64,000 nt of DNA from Bacteroidota bacterium (GCA_947470895.1 CANIVF010000008.1:33285-97284); one strand, 5' to 3'. Shown: positions 56,165 through 64,000, counted from the first letter of the stretch. Program-made: numbers and translations. The notes: generated by a model from the letters alone, not told the origin.

Positions 56165-56366
56165 AGCTCCACTTCATATTTATTTGTCGAGAGTAATATT
56201 AGCATGGATTTTAGGATTTAAATATGATTAATATCAAATCTATGAACATGAATGAAGAACCGTTTTGATGTAAGGAATGGTTTAATAAGGTAATTTTATG
56301 CTAAAATTTTAGCTTTTTTAAAATCCTCACTTGACATCTGAAATGGATTAAGTATAGGCTTTTGAT

Positions 56367-56406
56367 AGAAACCCGATATTCCTTTTCTGCGGAATATCGG
56401 GTTTCT
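56367..56406. terminator. Perfect 16-bp inverted repeat, probable terminator
   Basis: AGAAACCCGATATTCC and GGAATATCGGGTTTCT pair perfectly around an 8-nt loop (56383-56390). It is 32 bp past the stop of the NTF2-like gene on the minus strand. The T-run after it is weak, so it could also stabilise an RNA end or be a protein site. Confidence 0.6.
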
Positions 56407-56438
56407 TACATGTCAGATCACCAGACTAAAACGGAGTA

Positions 56439-56924
56439 TTATTTAAACTGATCGCTGATCGGTTTGGGCACACTGCATCCATCTTTGCGTCTGGTGTCAA
56501 CCAGGTGAAAAATCTTCCAGGTAGCGTTCGTTTTAATCAATTGAAATGCATCCACACCACAATGAATAAAGTTCTTTCCTGCATAAAACGCATATTGAGT
56601 CCAAACCTGTGCAAAATTTCCATCTACCTCGATGCGTGCATCCCAGATGGGTTCACTCCAGGAGTCTTTATGTGGCGATCCGATTGCTTTTAAGAAACCT
56701 GTCAGGGAAGATTCTCTTCTTAATGTCACGTTTCCTGCCTTGTCTTTGCTGATGCTTGCCATGGTTGCATCGGCAGTAAATGCACTGCGAACCATAGAAC
56801 TATCTCCCAGATTCAAGCCTGTGAAAAGCGTGGTTATCGGTTTCATGATGGATGATCCCTCTGTATCAACCTGGGCCTGGGCGATGCAAGAACAAAAGGA
56901 TAATACTAGAATAAGTGTTTTCAT
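56439..56924 (-). CDS. NTF2-like / SnoaL-type exported protein
   Basis: 161 residues from the ATG at 56924 (MKTLILVLSFCSCIAQAQ, a signal peptide); an in-frame ATG at 56954 adds only a poor leader. The NTF2-like cone fold shows SIMKPITTLFTGLNLGDSSM, the RSAFTADATMASI strand, and a C-terminal VWTQYAFYAGKNFIHCG and WKIFHLVDTRRKDGC. This fold class covers enzymes and binding proteins and is often exported in Bacteroidota. The function is not known. Confidence 0.75.
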   Translation of the reverse strand: MKTLILVLSFCSCIAQAQVDTEGSSIMKPITTLFTGLNLGDSSMVRSAFTADATMASISKDKAGNVTLRRESSLTGFLKAIGSPHKDSWSEPIWDARIEVDGNFAQVWTQYAFYAGKNFIHCGVDAFQLIKTNATWKIFHLVDTRRKDGCSVPKPISDQFK

Positions 56925-57099
56925 ACTATTGGTAACGAACATAAACATTATCATTTTATTCTAAAGTGCCATTTGTAATATATCCAACTTAAAATTTACG
57001 CTTCGCTGATAAAATCTTAAATTTAGGGTCTTTAAAACAAGATTTTTTAATGCCGATTAAAAAATGTCGTTGATGACTTTGATTTAATAAACAATAAAA

Positions 57100-58245
57100 A
57101 TGAGATTTCTACTTCCTCTTGCCCTGCTTCTTATCTTTACTGGTGCGCATTCCCATCTAAAAACGGATAGTCTTGAATCCATTTTAAAAACGGCCAAAGG
57201 CGCTGCTAAAGTAAAAACCTACAATGAATTATTCAGGGCGTGGAACAATTCTGATCCTGTAAAGGCTATTGAATATGCGACCCTGGCGCTGGCGCTTGCT
57301 AAGGAAATTGATGACAAAAAAGGCATGGCTGCGGCTTACAACAATATGGGTGTTTCGTATCGAAATCAGGGAGCGCTGGATAAGGCCCTGGAGTATTACA
57401 TGAACTCATTGGCTCTATATGAAGCCATTCAAAACAAAGAGGGAGTTGCCACCGCAAAAAACAATATCGGTAATATCTATTCCTTTAAAAAAGATTATGA
57501 TCAAGCTGCCCGATATCACGAAGAATCTCATCAGTCTTTTACCGAATTGAACGACAAAGTAAAGCTGGTAGGCTCCCTCAATAATCTAGGAAACCTGAAT
57601 AATGAATTGCAATTATTCGATAAAGCCCTTAGCTACTATACAGAATCCTATCGCATCAGTGATTCTCTGGGCATGGTCTATTCCGATCCGTTAAATAACA
57701 TTGGTAGTCTTTATTTCAAACAAGGAAATTTTGAGAAAGCCGCAAGCTATTTCATTAAAGCATTGACGCTGGCAAAGAAAAATGAAGATTTTCCGATGCA
57801 GTTAAATGTCTATGCCAGCCTGGGAGAAGTGAGCAGCAAAACCTCGCAGTATAAAAAATCTGAAATCTATTTAGATAGTGCCCTTCAATTAATTAATCAG
57901 CTGCAGGCTCACATTTATGAGCCGACTATCTTTAAAAGTCTGGCCAATAATTATGCGAAACAAGGTAAAATGAAGGAAGCCTATGAATACATGATTCGTT
58001 TTGAAGCTGCCCATGAACGGGTGTTTAGTGAGGAGAGCTCACGCAAAATAGCCCAGATGGGAATAGCGCTTGACTTACATGAAAAAGAAAAGGAACTGGA
58101 ATCATCAAAAGCCGAAACAAAGATACAATCCTTAGAGCTTCAAAAGACCCGAATGATTATTACATTGGTTATTCTTTCTATCTCTGTATTGGTAGGTGGT
58201 GTTAACATATTCTATTCTAAACGCAGAACGATTAAAATTAAATGA
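57100..58245 (+). CDS. TPR membrane protein without an output domain
   Basis: 381 residues: a signal peptide (ending near GAHS, residue 19), about seven tetratricopeptide repeats (about 35-310, with the AAAYNNMGVSYRNQGALDKA type of unit), a coiled-coil segment (about 320-350) and one membrane helix (ITLVILSISVLVGGVNIFY) close to the C-terminus, ending in a short basic tail. In Bacteroidota this architecture usually continues into a histidine kinase or DNA-binding domain; here it stops. The stop overlaps the next start (ATGA), so an HD-domain protein is coupled to it. Confidence 0.88.
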   Translation: MRFLLPLALLLIFTGAHSHLKTDSLESILKTAKGAAKVKTYNELFRAWNNSDPVKAIEYATLALALAKEIDDKKGMAAAYNNMGVSYRNQGALDKALEYYMNSLALYEAIQNKEGVATAKNNIGNIYSFKKDYDQAARYHEESHQSFTELNDKVKLVGSLNNLGNLNNELQLFDKALSYYTESYRISDSLGMVYSDPLNNIGSLYFKQGNFEKAASYFIKALTLAKKNEDFPMQLNVYASLGEVSSKTSQYKKSEIYLDSALQLINQLQAHIYEPTIFKSLANNYAKQGKMKEAYEYMIRFEAAHERVFSEESSRKIAQMGIALDLHEKEKELESSKAETKIQSLELQKTRMIITLVILSISVLVGGVNIFYSKRRTIKIK

Positions 58246-58784
58246 TTACACGCGAAGAAGCCAGAACCATCCTCTCTTCATTAACCCATAGCCAAAGTTT
58301 ATTACGCCACATGCGCACCCTTGAATTGGTGATGGAAGCTTACGCTGAAAAATTTGGTGAAGATCCAGAACAATGGGCTATTGCCGGGTTGCTCCATGAT
58401 GCCGATTATGAGGTTTATCCTGAGCAGCACCCCAACATTATTGTTGAAAAACTCCAGGCCATGGGTGAAGAAAAAATTGCCCATGCCATATCCGCCCACT
58501 ATACCAAATGGAATGTATCTTACGATAGTTTGCTGGACAAAGCGCTGTTGGCCTGTGATGAACTGACTGGGTTTATAGTGGCCTGCTGCCAGGTGCGGCC
58601 GGATGGCATTACTACTTTAGAAACAAAATCCGTAATTAAGAAATTGAAAGACAAGGGCTTTGCATCTAAGGTAGATCGTGAAGAAGTGTATAAAGGAGCT
58701 GAATTTCTGGGTGTCGATCTCACGGAACACATCGCTTTTATCATTGATGTATTAAGGAGAAATCGGCAGGAATTAGTCATTTAG
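58242..58784 (+). CDS. HD domain phosphohydrolase
   Basis: 180 residues of the HD superfamily. The metal ligands are H23 (RHM), the HD pair at 52-53 in LLHDADYE, a further His in EQHPN, and Asp near 106 in ACDELTGF. The GLLHDADYEVYPEQH pattern is that of the single-domain HDIG hydrolases, often annotated as hydrolases of nucleotides. It is translationally coupled to the TPR membrane protein. The substrate is unknown. Confidence 0.87.
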   Translation: MITREEARTILSSLTHSQSLLRHMRTLELVMEAYAEKFGEDPEQWAIAGLLHDADYEVYPEQHPNIIVEKLQAMGEEKIAHAISAHYTKWNVSYDSLLDKALLACDELTGFIVACCQVRPDGITTLETKSVIKKLKDKGFASKVDREEVYKGAEFLGVDLTEHIAFIIDVLRRNRQELVI

Positions 58785-58801
58785 TTACCCAACAAAGAGG
58801 C

Positions 58802-58831
58802 TTGGCTTTATCCATTTAAATACTAAATTTG
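58802..58831 (+). promoter_or_regulatory. Promoter of the 43-residue membrane protein
   Basis: TTG (58802-58804), 19 bp, then TAAATTTG (58824-58831), a full match to TAnnTTTG. The transcript would begin near 58838, about 16 nt before the ATG at 58854. Confidence 0.6.
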
Positions 58832-58853
58832 CAACCAGTTAAACATCTGATTT

Positions 58854-58985
58854 ATGTTCGAACAAAATGTAGGAGACGGAGCTAATCTATTTGTAACGAT
58901 TGTTGCTGTCATTATTGGCTTTGCTGCCGCGATGGGTTACATTGACTTTATCAAAAGGACAAAAAAAGAAGATAAGAAGCATTGA
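58854..58985 (+). CDS. 43-residue single-pass membrane protein
   Basis: An ATG-to-TGA frame of 43 codons. The product has a short polar N-terminus (MFEQNVGDGAN), one membrane helix (LFVTIVAVIIGFAAAMGYI) and a basic tail (DFIKRTKKEDKKH), so the C-terminus should be cytoplasmic by the positive-inside rule. It has its own promoter (58802-58831) and a strong terminator (59006-59037), making a self-contained unit. In size and layout it resembles small accessory subunits of membrane complexes (for example CcoQ-type), but there is no sequence proof. I know of no family for it. Confidence 0.65.
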   Translation: MFEQNVGDGANLFVTIVAVIIGFAAAMGYIDFIKRTKKEDKKH

Positions 58986-59005
58986 TTCTCTTCTCTATAA
59001 TAACG

Positions 59006-59037
59006 AAAAAGCCTTCATCGATCGATGAAGGCTTTTT
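59006..59037. terminator. Bidirectional terminator
   Basis: AAAAAGCCTTCATCG and CGATGAAGGCTTTTT pair perfectly (15 bp) around a 2-nt centre, with T-runs at both ends. It serves the 43-residue gene on the plus strand and the thioredoxin-like gene on the minus strand. Confidence 0.85.
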
Positions 59038-59056
59038 TTATGGAGGTTCATTTTAT

Positions 59057-59653
59057 CTATTTGCCTCCATCCGTAATTCCCGCAGGTTTCATAACGTAAG
59101 GCGACTTATACTCTTTCTGATATTCCTGAACATTGCTATTCTTGAAAAAATCGCCTGCCACAAAACTTAAGAAGATGTGAAACTCCTCCGGCTTGCGATA
59201 TCCAGGCAACGAAGTGGATTTATCAAAGATGGGCACGATGCGAAACTCTTCATCTAAAAAAACAAAATTAGGATAGCTCATCTGATTGTTGAGCAAGGCC
59301 ATCGCTAATTGGTGTGCTCCTTTGTTCCCGTAAGGAACAAACTTGAAGGTCGTGCCACGAAATGTTACATCATTCGTCTGTTCCGCATCAAACTTAACAG
59401 GATAATATTTCTCATTGAGTAGTTTCGCAATGTGGGGATCAGTAAAGGTATTCTTGTCCATCACTTTACACCAGCCACACCAATCAGTATACACGTCAAC
59501 AAAAATCTTGCGCTTTTCTGCTTTGGATTTTTCAACTGCCTCCTCAAAACTCATCCATTTTACAGGAGCAGCGGCAGTGGCCTCATCATGCTGCTGAGCC
59601 TCTCCGGAGAGTACAACCAACACGGTGAATATCAAAATCAGGTATTTCTTCAT
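59057..59653 (-). CDS. Thioredoxin-like exported protein
   Basis: 198 residues: a signal peptide (ILIFTVLVVLSGEAQ, cleavage near 20), then a thioredoxin fold with the active site WCGWC (C59, C62) in IFVDVYTDWCGWCKVMD. The fold continues with the PVKFDAEQT strand and the cis-Pro region (SYPNFVFLDE). It resembles the DUF255/thiol-disulphide interchange type used in the periplasm. A possible -7 element (TAAATTTG on the minus strand, 59684-59691) lies upstream, without a clear -33. Confidence 0.9.
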   Translation of the reverse strand: MKKYLILIFTVLVVLSGEAQQHDEATAAAPVKWMSFEEAVEKSKAEKRKIFVDVYTDWCGWCKVMDKNTFTDPHIAKLLNEKYYPVKFDAEQTNDVTFRGTTFKFVPYGNKGAHQLAMALLNNQMSYPNFVFLDEEFRIVPIFDKSTSLPGYRKPEEFHIFLSFVAGDFFKNSNVQEYQKEYKSPYVMKPAGITDGGK

Positions 59654-59785
59654 GCTTGTAGTGATTCGTGATTTTTAACAGAACAAATTTAATAAGAAAA
59701 GTAGTTCCATCGTAAATAAGCAAAGAATAGGCCGCGGTAACCTTGAAGCGATGAAACCGGGCCGAAATAGTTGGGTTCCTCTATT

Positions 59786-61447
59786 TTATTTTAACAGTCC
59801 ATCGCGCATCAATGAAATGGGCATGCTGCCAATCTTAAGCAACTTTTCGTGAAAATCGCTGAGCGTGAAATCAGCCCCCATTTTAATCCGATAATCTTCA
59901 CGCATGCGAAGAATCTCCATCATACCTGTAAAATAGCCAATAAAATATCCGGGCGAGGCACAGGATGAGTCAATCTCAAGCTGCGATGCCCATGCCAGAA
60001 ACCCAACCTTCTCCGTCATCAGTTTAACGGCATCTTCATACGTCATTTTTCCCGTATGCATGCCTACATCGTAAATAACCCTGGCATTGCGCCACAAGCG
60101 AAGCTGAAGTTGGCGCAGCAGAATTTTATCGTTTGGGAAAAATCCGGTTTCTTTCATTAACTGCTCGTTGTATAAACCCCATCCTTCGCTAAAAATACTG
60201 ATGCTGTTTTCTCTTCTCAAAAGCCGTGGGTTGTTTACCTGATATAACCCTTGAATGTGATGGCCTGCATAGGTTTCGTGGGGGGCCGTAACCATGATTA
60301 CGCCCCAATCATGTTCCACCAGGTATTCCTTCTTTCGCTTATCGTCCCACTGATCTTCAAATGGGTTGATGTGCATTTCAGATGTATACACACTGTCTGC
60401 ATCTTTGGATTTCGCAAAACTGAAATGACCATAGTAGGATGTTTTACGCAGGTACTCGACACGGGGCATTACTTTTACACGCTCTTTCCATGGGATAGGT
60501 ATAAGGTTGTTTTTAAGTACATGCTCCCGCGATTTATCCACCCACTCCTGATGCACCTCAATCATTTTATGGGGATCAGGGTATTCGTTTTTTATTTCAA
60601 TGGCGAGTTGCTGCCACGTTTTATCAGGATTCATTTTGCGCGCAAGTGCTTCCAACTCGGCCACCGTGGCATCGAATTGCGCTAACCCAAATTCATAGAG
60701 ACTGTCGGCATCATATTCCAACAGGTATTGTCCTTTAAGCATGGCATTATACGTTTCGATGCCAATGGCGAAATCGCCCGGTGTCTTTTTGGGTAATTCA
60801 TGTTTGATAAATGAGATGTATTCTTCCAATACCTGACGTGTTTCTGATGCTGGAGCAAGGAGTCGTTGCCCTACAGTTCCTTCCCGATCAATAAAAGCTT
60901 TTAACTCTTTATCAAAAAGCACACGACCATTCTCCGCCATAAATAAGCCAAGCTCTTGAAATCTCGTGACAAAGACATCAAGTTGCTTCATACCATTTTT
61001 CATTTGTGTTGCTGCCAGTTTCAACTTCCTTTCAAGGTCATCGATTTTCCTGGTAGCATCACCGGGTGCATCCATCAAGGTGCTGATTCCAGTAAACATC
61101 ATATACAACCGTGGATCTTTTTTCCATGGCTGCATGCGCTCTTGTTCAAGTTCCCGGCCAACCAAAATACTTTGAGCAAATCTCCAATCGATGAGATCAT
61201 CGCCTGTCAACTCAGGGGTGTCAATACTTCGCAACCGGATCAGCTGATCTTTGGTATGCTTCAGCGCAGCCTCAAATGAAACGGCACTCATCTCATCATG
61301 CTCTTCCCCCTGTCCTCTACCCTGAGAAGGACTCATGGTTTTAATAAACTCTTGCAATTGAACAGATGCATCCGAGGTTGCTATCTCTTTATTGGAAGAA
61401 CATTGCAACAAAATTAATGTGAATAGGATAAGAAATACTTTCTTCAT
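59786..61447 (-). CDS. DUF885 family lipoprotein, copy 2
   Basis: 553 residues from the ATG at 61447 (MKKVFLILFTLILLQC), a lipoprotein signal with Cys16; an in-frame ATG at 61462 adds five residues. The DUF885 core carries the metallopeptidase-like motif HETYAGHHIQG near 386-396 and EGWGLYNEQL about 30 residues later, which together supply the likely zinc ligands. The family is thought to be carboxypeptidase-like. It lies 60 bp after a close paralogue of nearly the same length. Confidence 0.88.
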   Translation of the reverse strand: MKKVFLILFTLILLQCSSNKEIATSDASVQLQEFIKTMSPSQGRGQGEEHDEMSAVSFEAALKHTKDQLIRLRSIDTPELTGDDLIDWRFAQSILVGRELEQERMQPWKKDPRLYMMFTGISTLMDAPGDATRKIDDLERKLKLAATQMKNGMKQLDVFVTRFQELGLFMAENGRVLFDKELKAFIDREGTVGQRLLAPASETRQVLEEYISFIKHELPKKTPGDFAIGIETYNAMLKGQYLLEYDADSLYEFGLAQFDATVAELEALARKMNPDKTWQQLAIEIKNEYPDPHKMIEVHQEWVDKSREHVLKNNLIPIPWKERVKVMPRVEYLRKTSYYGHFSFAKSKDADSVYTSEMHINPFEDQWDDKRKKEYLVEHDWGVIMVTAPHETYAGHHIQGLYQVNNPRLLRRENSISIFSEGWGLYNEQLMKETGFFPNDKILLRQLQLRLWRNARVIYDVGMHTGKMTYEDAVKLMTEKVGFLAWASQLEIDSSCASPGYFIGYFTGMMEILRMREDYRIKMGADFTLSDFHEKLLKIGSMPISLMRDGLLK

Positions 61448-61507
61448 CGTTGTTCGTACCATGGTGTGTCGATATGCTTACGTCTTGAGTCTTTTATCTT
61501 ATGTCCA

Positions 61508-63175
61508 CTATTGGATTCCATTAAACAAAGCCTCACTCATGAGGGCCGGTGGCATGTTACCTATTTTCATCAGACGATCATGAAAATCTTTAAGTGTAAA
61601 CTGATCACCCATTTTTTGTTTAAAAGCTTCGCGCATTTTTAAAATCTCCATCATGCCGGTGAAATAGCCAATGAAATATCCGGGTGATGCGGTGGATGAA
61701 TCAATCTCCAGTTGAGCAGCCCAACGAAGGAAACCTACTTTTTCGGTCATCAGATTAACCGCTTCTTCATAACTCAGCTTTCCGGTATGCATGCCTACAT
61801 CATAGATCACACGGGCATTGCGCCACAAACGCAATTGAAGTTGTCGTAGGTGAATACGTTCATTCGGAAAGAAGCCTGTCTCTTGCATGAGTTGCTCGTT
61901 ATATAATCCCCAGCCTTCCGAGAAAATAGAGATCCCATTATTTCTTCTGAGCGGACGTGGGTTGTGCAGTTGATACAACCCCTGCACATGATGCCCTCCA
62001 TAGGTTTCGTGAGGTGCGGTTACGATGATCACCCCCCAGTCGTGTTCTACCAGGTACTCCTGTTTGCGTTTGGCATCCCATTGCTCTTCATACGGGTTGA
62101 TCATCCATTCAGATGTATAAATACTGTCCTGGTCCTTACCTTTTGCGCTGGAGAAATTTCCGTAGTAGGAAGTCTTGCGCAAATACTCGGCCCGTGGCAC
62201 CACGTTCACGCGCTCCTTCCATGGTATGGTGATCAGATCTTTCGATTTGATATGCTCGCCTGCTTTGTCCACCCACTCCTGGTGGGCTTCGATCATTTTA
62301 CCGGGATCTGGATATTCATTTTTTATTTCGATGGCTAATTGTTGCCAGGTTTTGTTGGGGTCTATCTTTTTTGCCAATGCCTCTAACTCGGCCAACGTAT
62401 TGTTAAACATTTTCCATCCATAGGCATAGAGGCTATCGCTGGAATAATCCAACAGGTATTGCCCTTTCAACATCAGGTTGTAAGTCTCCTGCCCGATAGC
62501 AAAATCTCCCAATGGTTTTTTGGGTAATTCATCTTTCAGAAAGGCAATGTATTTCTCCAGGGAGGCACGGGCTGCTTTTGAAAGATCGGTAAGCACTGCA
62601 GCCTCTGCACCCGCTTTCGCGATGAAGTCTGGTAATTCATTATCGAATAGAACGTATCCATTTTCGGCCATAAACAGGCTGAGCTCCTGAAAACGGGGCA
62701 CGTAAGTATCTAACAAACTCATACCATTGGCCAGTTGAGTGGGAGCCAGTTTCAATCGATCAGCAATCTCTAGTATTTTAGTAGATGGCTCACCGGGTTT
62801 ATCAATTACATCGGATAGGCTCGTGAAGGACATATACAATCGAGGATCACGCTTCCAGGGTTGCATGCTCTCCTGTTCCAACTCACGCCCTACCAACAGA
62901 CTTTGAGCAAATTTCCAATCTACTAAATCATCACCGGTTAGTTGAGCCGGATCGATGGCACGTAGCGCTGTCAGTTGTTCTTTGGTTTTCGCCAGTGATT
63001 CATCGAATGACTTCTTGCTGAGATCATCGTGAGCGGCCCTCCGGTTTCGCCCGGCAGAAGGTGTAAATCCTGCGAGGAATGTTTCCAGCTGGCGTGAAGC
63101 CTCTGAACTCGGTTTATCCGATGCCGGGGTACAGCTCATGAACACGAGTAGTAAGAACGCAATTGATTTCTTCAT
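61508..63175 (-). CDS. DUF885 family lipoprotein, copy 1
   Basis: 555 residues with a lipoprotein signal (LLLVFMSC, Cys15). It carries the same motifs as the next gene downstream: HETYGGHHVQG and EGWGLYNEQLMQETGFFPNE. Long stretches are identical or nearly so between the two proteins (for example WRNARVIYDVGMHTGK), whereas the first 80 residues after the lipid anchor differ. The pair is a tandem duplication. Function is presumed zinc-dependent peptidase, acting in the periplasm or at the outer membrane. Confidence 0.88.
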   Translation of the reverse strand: MKKSIAFLLLVFMSCTPASDKPSSEASRQLETFLAGFTPSAGRNRRAAHDDLSKKSFDESLAKTKEQLTALRAIDPAQLTGDDLVDWKFAQSLLVGRELEQESMQPWKRDPRLYMSFTSLSDVIDKPGEPSTKILEIADRLKLAPTQLANGMSLLDTYVPRFQELSLFMAENGYVLFDNELPDFIAKAGAEAAVLTDLSKAARASLEKYIAFLKDELPKKPLGDFAIGQETYNLMLKGQYLLDYSSDSLYAYGWKMFNNTLAELEALAKKIDPNKTWQQLAIEIKNEYPDPGKMIEAHQEWVDKAGEHIKSKDLITIPWKERVNVVPRAEYLRKTSYYGNFSSAKGKDQDSIYTSEWMINPYEEQWDAKRKQEYLVEHDWGVIIVTAPHETYGGHHVQGLYQLHNPRPLRRNNGISIFSEGWGLYNEQLMQETGFFPNERIHLRQLQLRLWRNARVIYDVGMHTGKLSYEEAVNLMTEKVGFLRWAAQLEIDSSTASPGYFIGYFTGMMEILKMREAFKQKMGDQFTLKDFHDRLMKIGNMPPALMSEALFNGIQ

Positions 63176-63592
63176 AAAGGCGGATTGGTTATTAGGTGGA
63201 AAGTAATCAAATAGTTGTTACTCCATCAAGGGATTTTACATACGTTATCTGGCGCACCAAATCTCTGGCTAAGCATAGGTTGCCTCTTTTCACTGGGAGT
63301 CTACCACTTCGGGCCAGAATGGAAATCCACGGTCGAAGCACTGACCCGGCAAGCCGGGCTTACTAAGGGTATAAGAAGGGTATACTAAGGGTATACTAAG
63401 GGTATAAGGCGGGTCTGCCTGGCAACCCCTGACTCCCCCCTCTTCCAAATGCCCCAAAATTGGCTCCCCCTTAAAAAGCGCTAAAAACACCCTGTCAAAT
63501 TGCCGGTTTCCTCAAAACAGACTGACACATGATTCGATGATGATTCGTTGAGTGTTCGTTGGCAGTTAGATGTCCTCCAGTCGTCCAGTCCA
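63176..63592. other. Non-coding stretch with short repeats and a hairpin
   Basis: No credible gene is present. From 63345 to 63358 CCCGGC and GCCGGG form a small hairpin, directly followed by the 11-bp tandem repeat. Downstream are C-rich segments (63420-63470). One short open frame on the minus strand here reads through the tandem repeat and is not believed. Confidence 0.6.
63363..63406. repeat. Four tandem 11-bp repeats
   Basis: The unit CTAAGGGTATA occurs at 63363, 63385 and 63396; the second unit (63374) is AGAAGGGTATA with two changes. The period equals about one helical turn, so equivalent positions lie on the same face of the DNA. Confidence 0.85.
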
Positions 63593-63721
63593 GCTGTCAT
63601 TCGGAGCCATGTCCCCCGCTGGCGGGGGTTAGGGGGTGGATTTACTTGCTCCCTATTTTTCTATCCAAGCGGAGTCCATGCCACGGTTGGTGTACTTCAC
63701 CAACAATCACCTTACCCCAAA
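63593..63721. repeat. 129-bp direct repeat, first copy
   Basis: Identical over 129 bp to 63872-64000. It contains two hairpins: CCCCCGC/GCGGGGG (63613-63628) and GTTGGTG/CACCAAC with a 5-nt loop (63686-63704). A short open frame across it is an artefact. Confidence 0.9.
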
Positions 63722-63763
63722 TTCAATAATAAATCCCCTTCAATTTACTTAACAAGTTAGGGT

Positions 63764-63793
63764 GCTAAATGGTGTCGTACATCACCGTTTAGC
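63764..63793. repeat. Imperfect 11-bp inverted repeat between the direct repeats
   Basis: GCTAAATGGTG (63764-63774) pairs with CACCGTTTAGC (63783-63793) with one T-G wobble and an 8-nt loop. It lies in the non-identical part of the 279-bp unit. Confidence 0.6.
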
Positions 63794-63840
63794 AATACGC
63801 AGAGTATATGGAATAAGTGTCGATATCTTCGTTTCGGTTG

Positions 63841-63865
63841 CATGTTGGTGAAGAACACCAACATG
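63841..63865. repeat. Perfect 10-bp inverted repeat
   Basis: CATGTTGGTG and CACCAACATG with a 5-nt loop (AAGAA). The core GTTGGTG-N5-CACCAAC is the same as in the hairpins of the two 129-bp repeats. Confidence 0.85.
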
Positions 63866-63871
63866 GGCGGG

Positions 63872-64000
63872 GCTGTCATTCGGAGCCATGTCCCCCGCTG
63901 GCGGGGGTTAGGGGGTGGATTTACTTGCTCCCTATTTTTCTATCCAAGCGGAGTCCATGCCACGGTTGGTGTACTTCACCAACAATCACCTTACCCCAAA
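63872..64000. repeat. 129-bp direct repeat, second copy (runs to window edge)
   Basis: An exact copy of 63593-63721 at a distance of 279 bp. The match is still running at the last base of the window, so the true repeat may be longer and the array may continue. Confidence 0.9.

Noticed and set aside
63290..63490. 66-codon frame on the minus strand
   Set aside because: It reads through the 11-bp tandem repeat and a hairpin; the repeated YTLS pattern comes from the DNA repeat.
63548..63760. 70-codon frame on the plus strand
   Set aside because: It lies in the structured 129-bp direct repeat; no fold or start context supports it.
63363..64000. CRISPR array
   Set aside because: The repeats are either 11 bp without spacers or 129 bp with a single 150-bp gap; there are no cas genes.

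Overview
This window comes from a member of the Bacteroidota, most likely order Cytophagales. The evidence is a type IX secretion (T9SS) C-terminal sorting domain on a giant secreted protein, an alternative complex III (Act) operon joined to an aa3-type cytochrome oxidase, the long insertion-bearing form of IspG, an S1 protein with a charged N-terminal extension, and promoters of the Bacteroidetes type (TTTG or TTG, 17-19 bp, then TAnnTTTG). Shine-Dalgarno sequences are scarce. I see no phage, transposase or CRISPR.

Layout. 1-14.6 kb (+): the end of a WD40 protein, a predicted outer-membrane barrel protein, a beta-propeller-like lipoprotein and a 3717-residue T9SS cell-surface protein, closed by a terminator. 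14.7-17.7 kb (+): TerC, a YfiT/DinB-type hydrolase, a YheT-type hydrolase and an SRAP-fold protein that has lost three of four catalytic residues. 17.7-22 kb (-): a lysine-rich lipoprotein, an MmcQ/YjbR protein, a small membrane protein, IspG and a short-chain dehydrogenase. 22-23.5 kb (+): an MlaE/MlaF-type lipid ABC pair. 23.5-27.1 kb (-): a very large membrane histidine kinase.

27.2-43.9 kb (-) is the respiratory core. One promoter at about 43.95 kb precedes actABCDEF, ctaC, ctaD, ctaA, ctaB, two subunit III genes and subunit IV, and a strong terminator at 28.8 kb ends the run. ACIII oxidises quinol and passes electrons to the oxidase, while CtaA and CtaB make haem A. A second short unit follows with an SCO-like protein lacking its copper site, a DUF420/CtaM-like protein, a CxxC membrane protein and a DUF983 protein; these look like oxidase-assembly functions.

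44.1-63.2 kb is mixed housekeeping and signalling: a DUF1295 protein, aldose epimerase, a 58-residue small gene, a VOC protein, an FKBP lipoprotein, tRNA-Cys(GCA) with promoter and terminator, rpsA, a TolC plus ABC-ATPase pair, an OmpA-like protein, a receiver, a CHASE3/PAS kinase, an NTF2-like protein, a TPR membrane protein coupled to an HD protein, a 43-residue membrane protein with its own promoter and terminator, a thioredoxin-like protein and two tandem DUF885 lipoproteins. The last 825 bp have no credible gene. They hold an 11-bp tandem repeat and a hairpin-rich unit of 279 bp whose 129-bp core is repeated exactly and runs to the window edge.

The most notable observations are the catalytically stripped SRAP protein, the structured repeat unit at the right end, the small membrane gene at 58.85 kb, the copper-site-less SCO protein, ActA with an extra cytochrome c domain, and the giant surface protein with exact 321-bp internal repeats.
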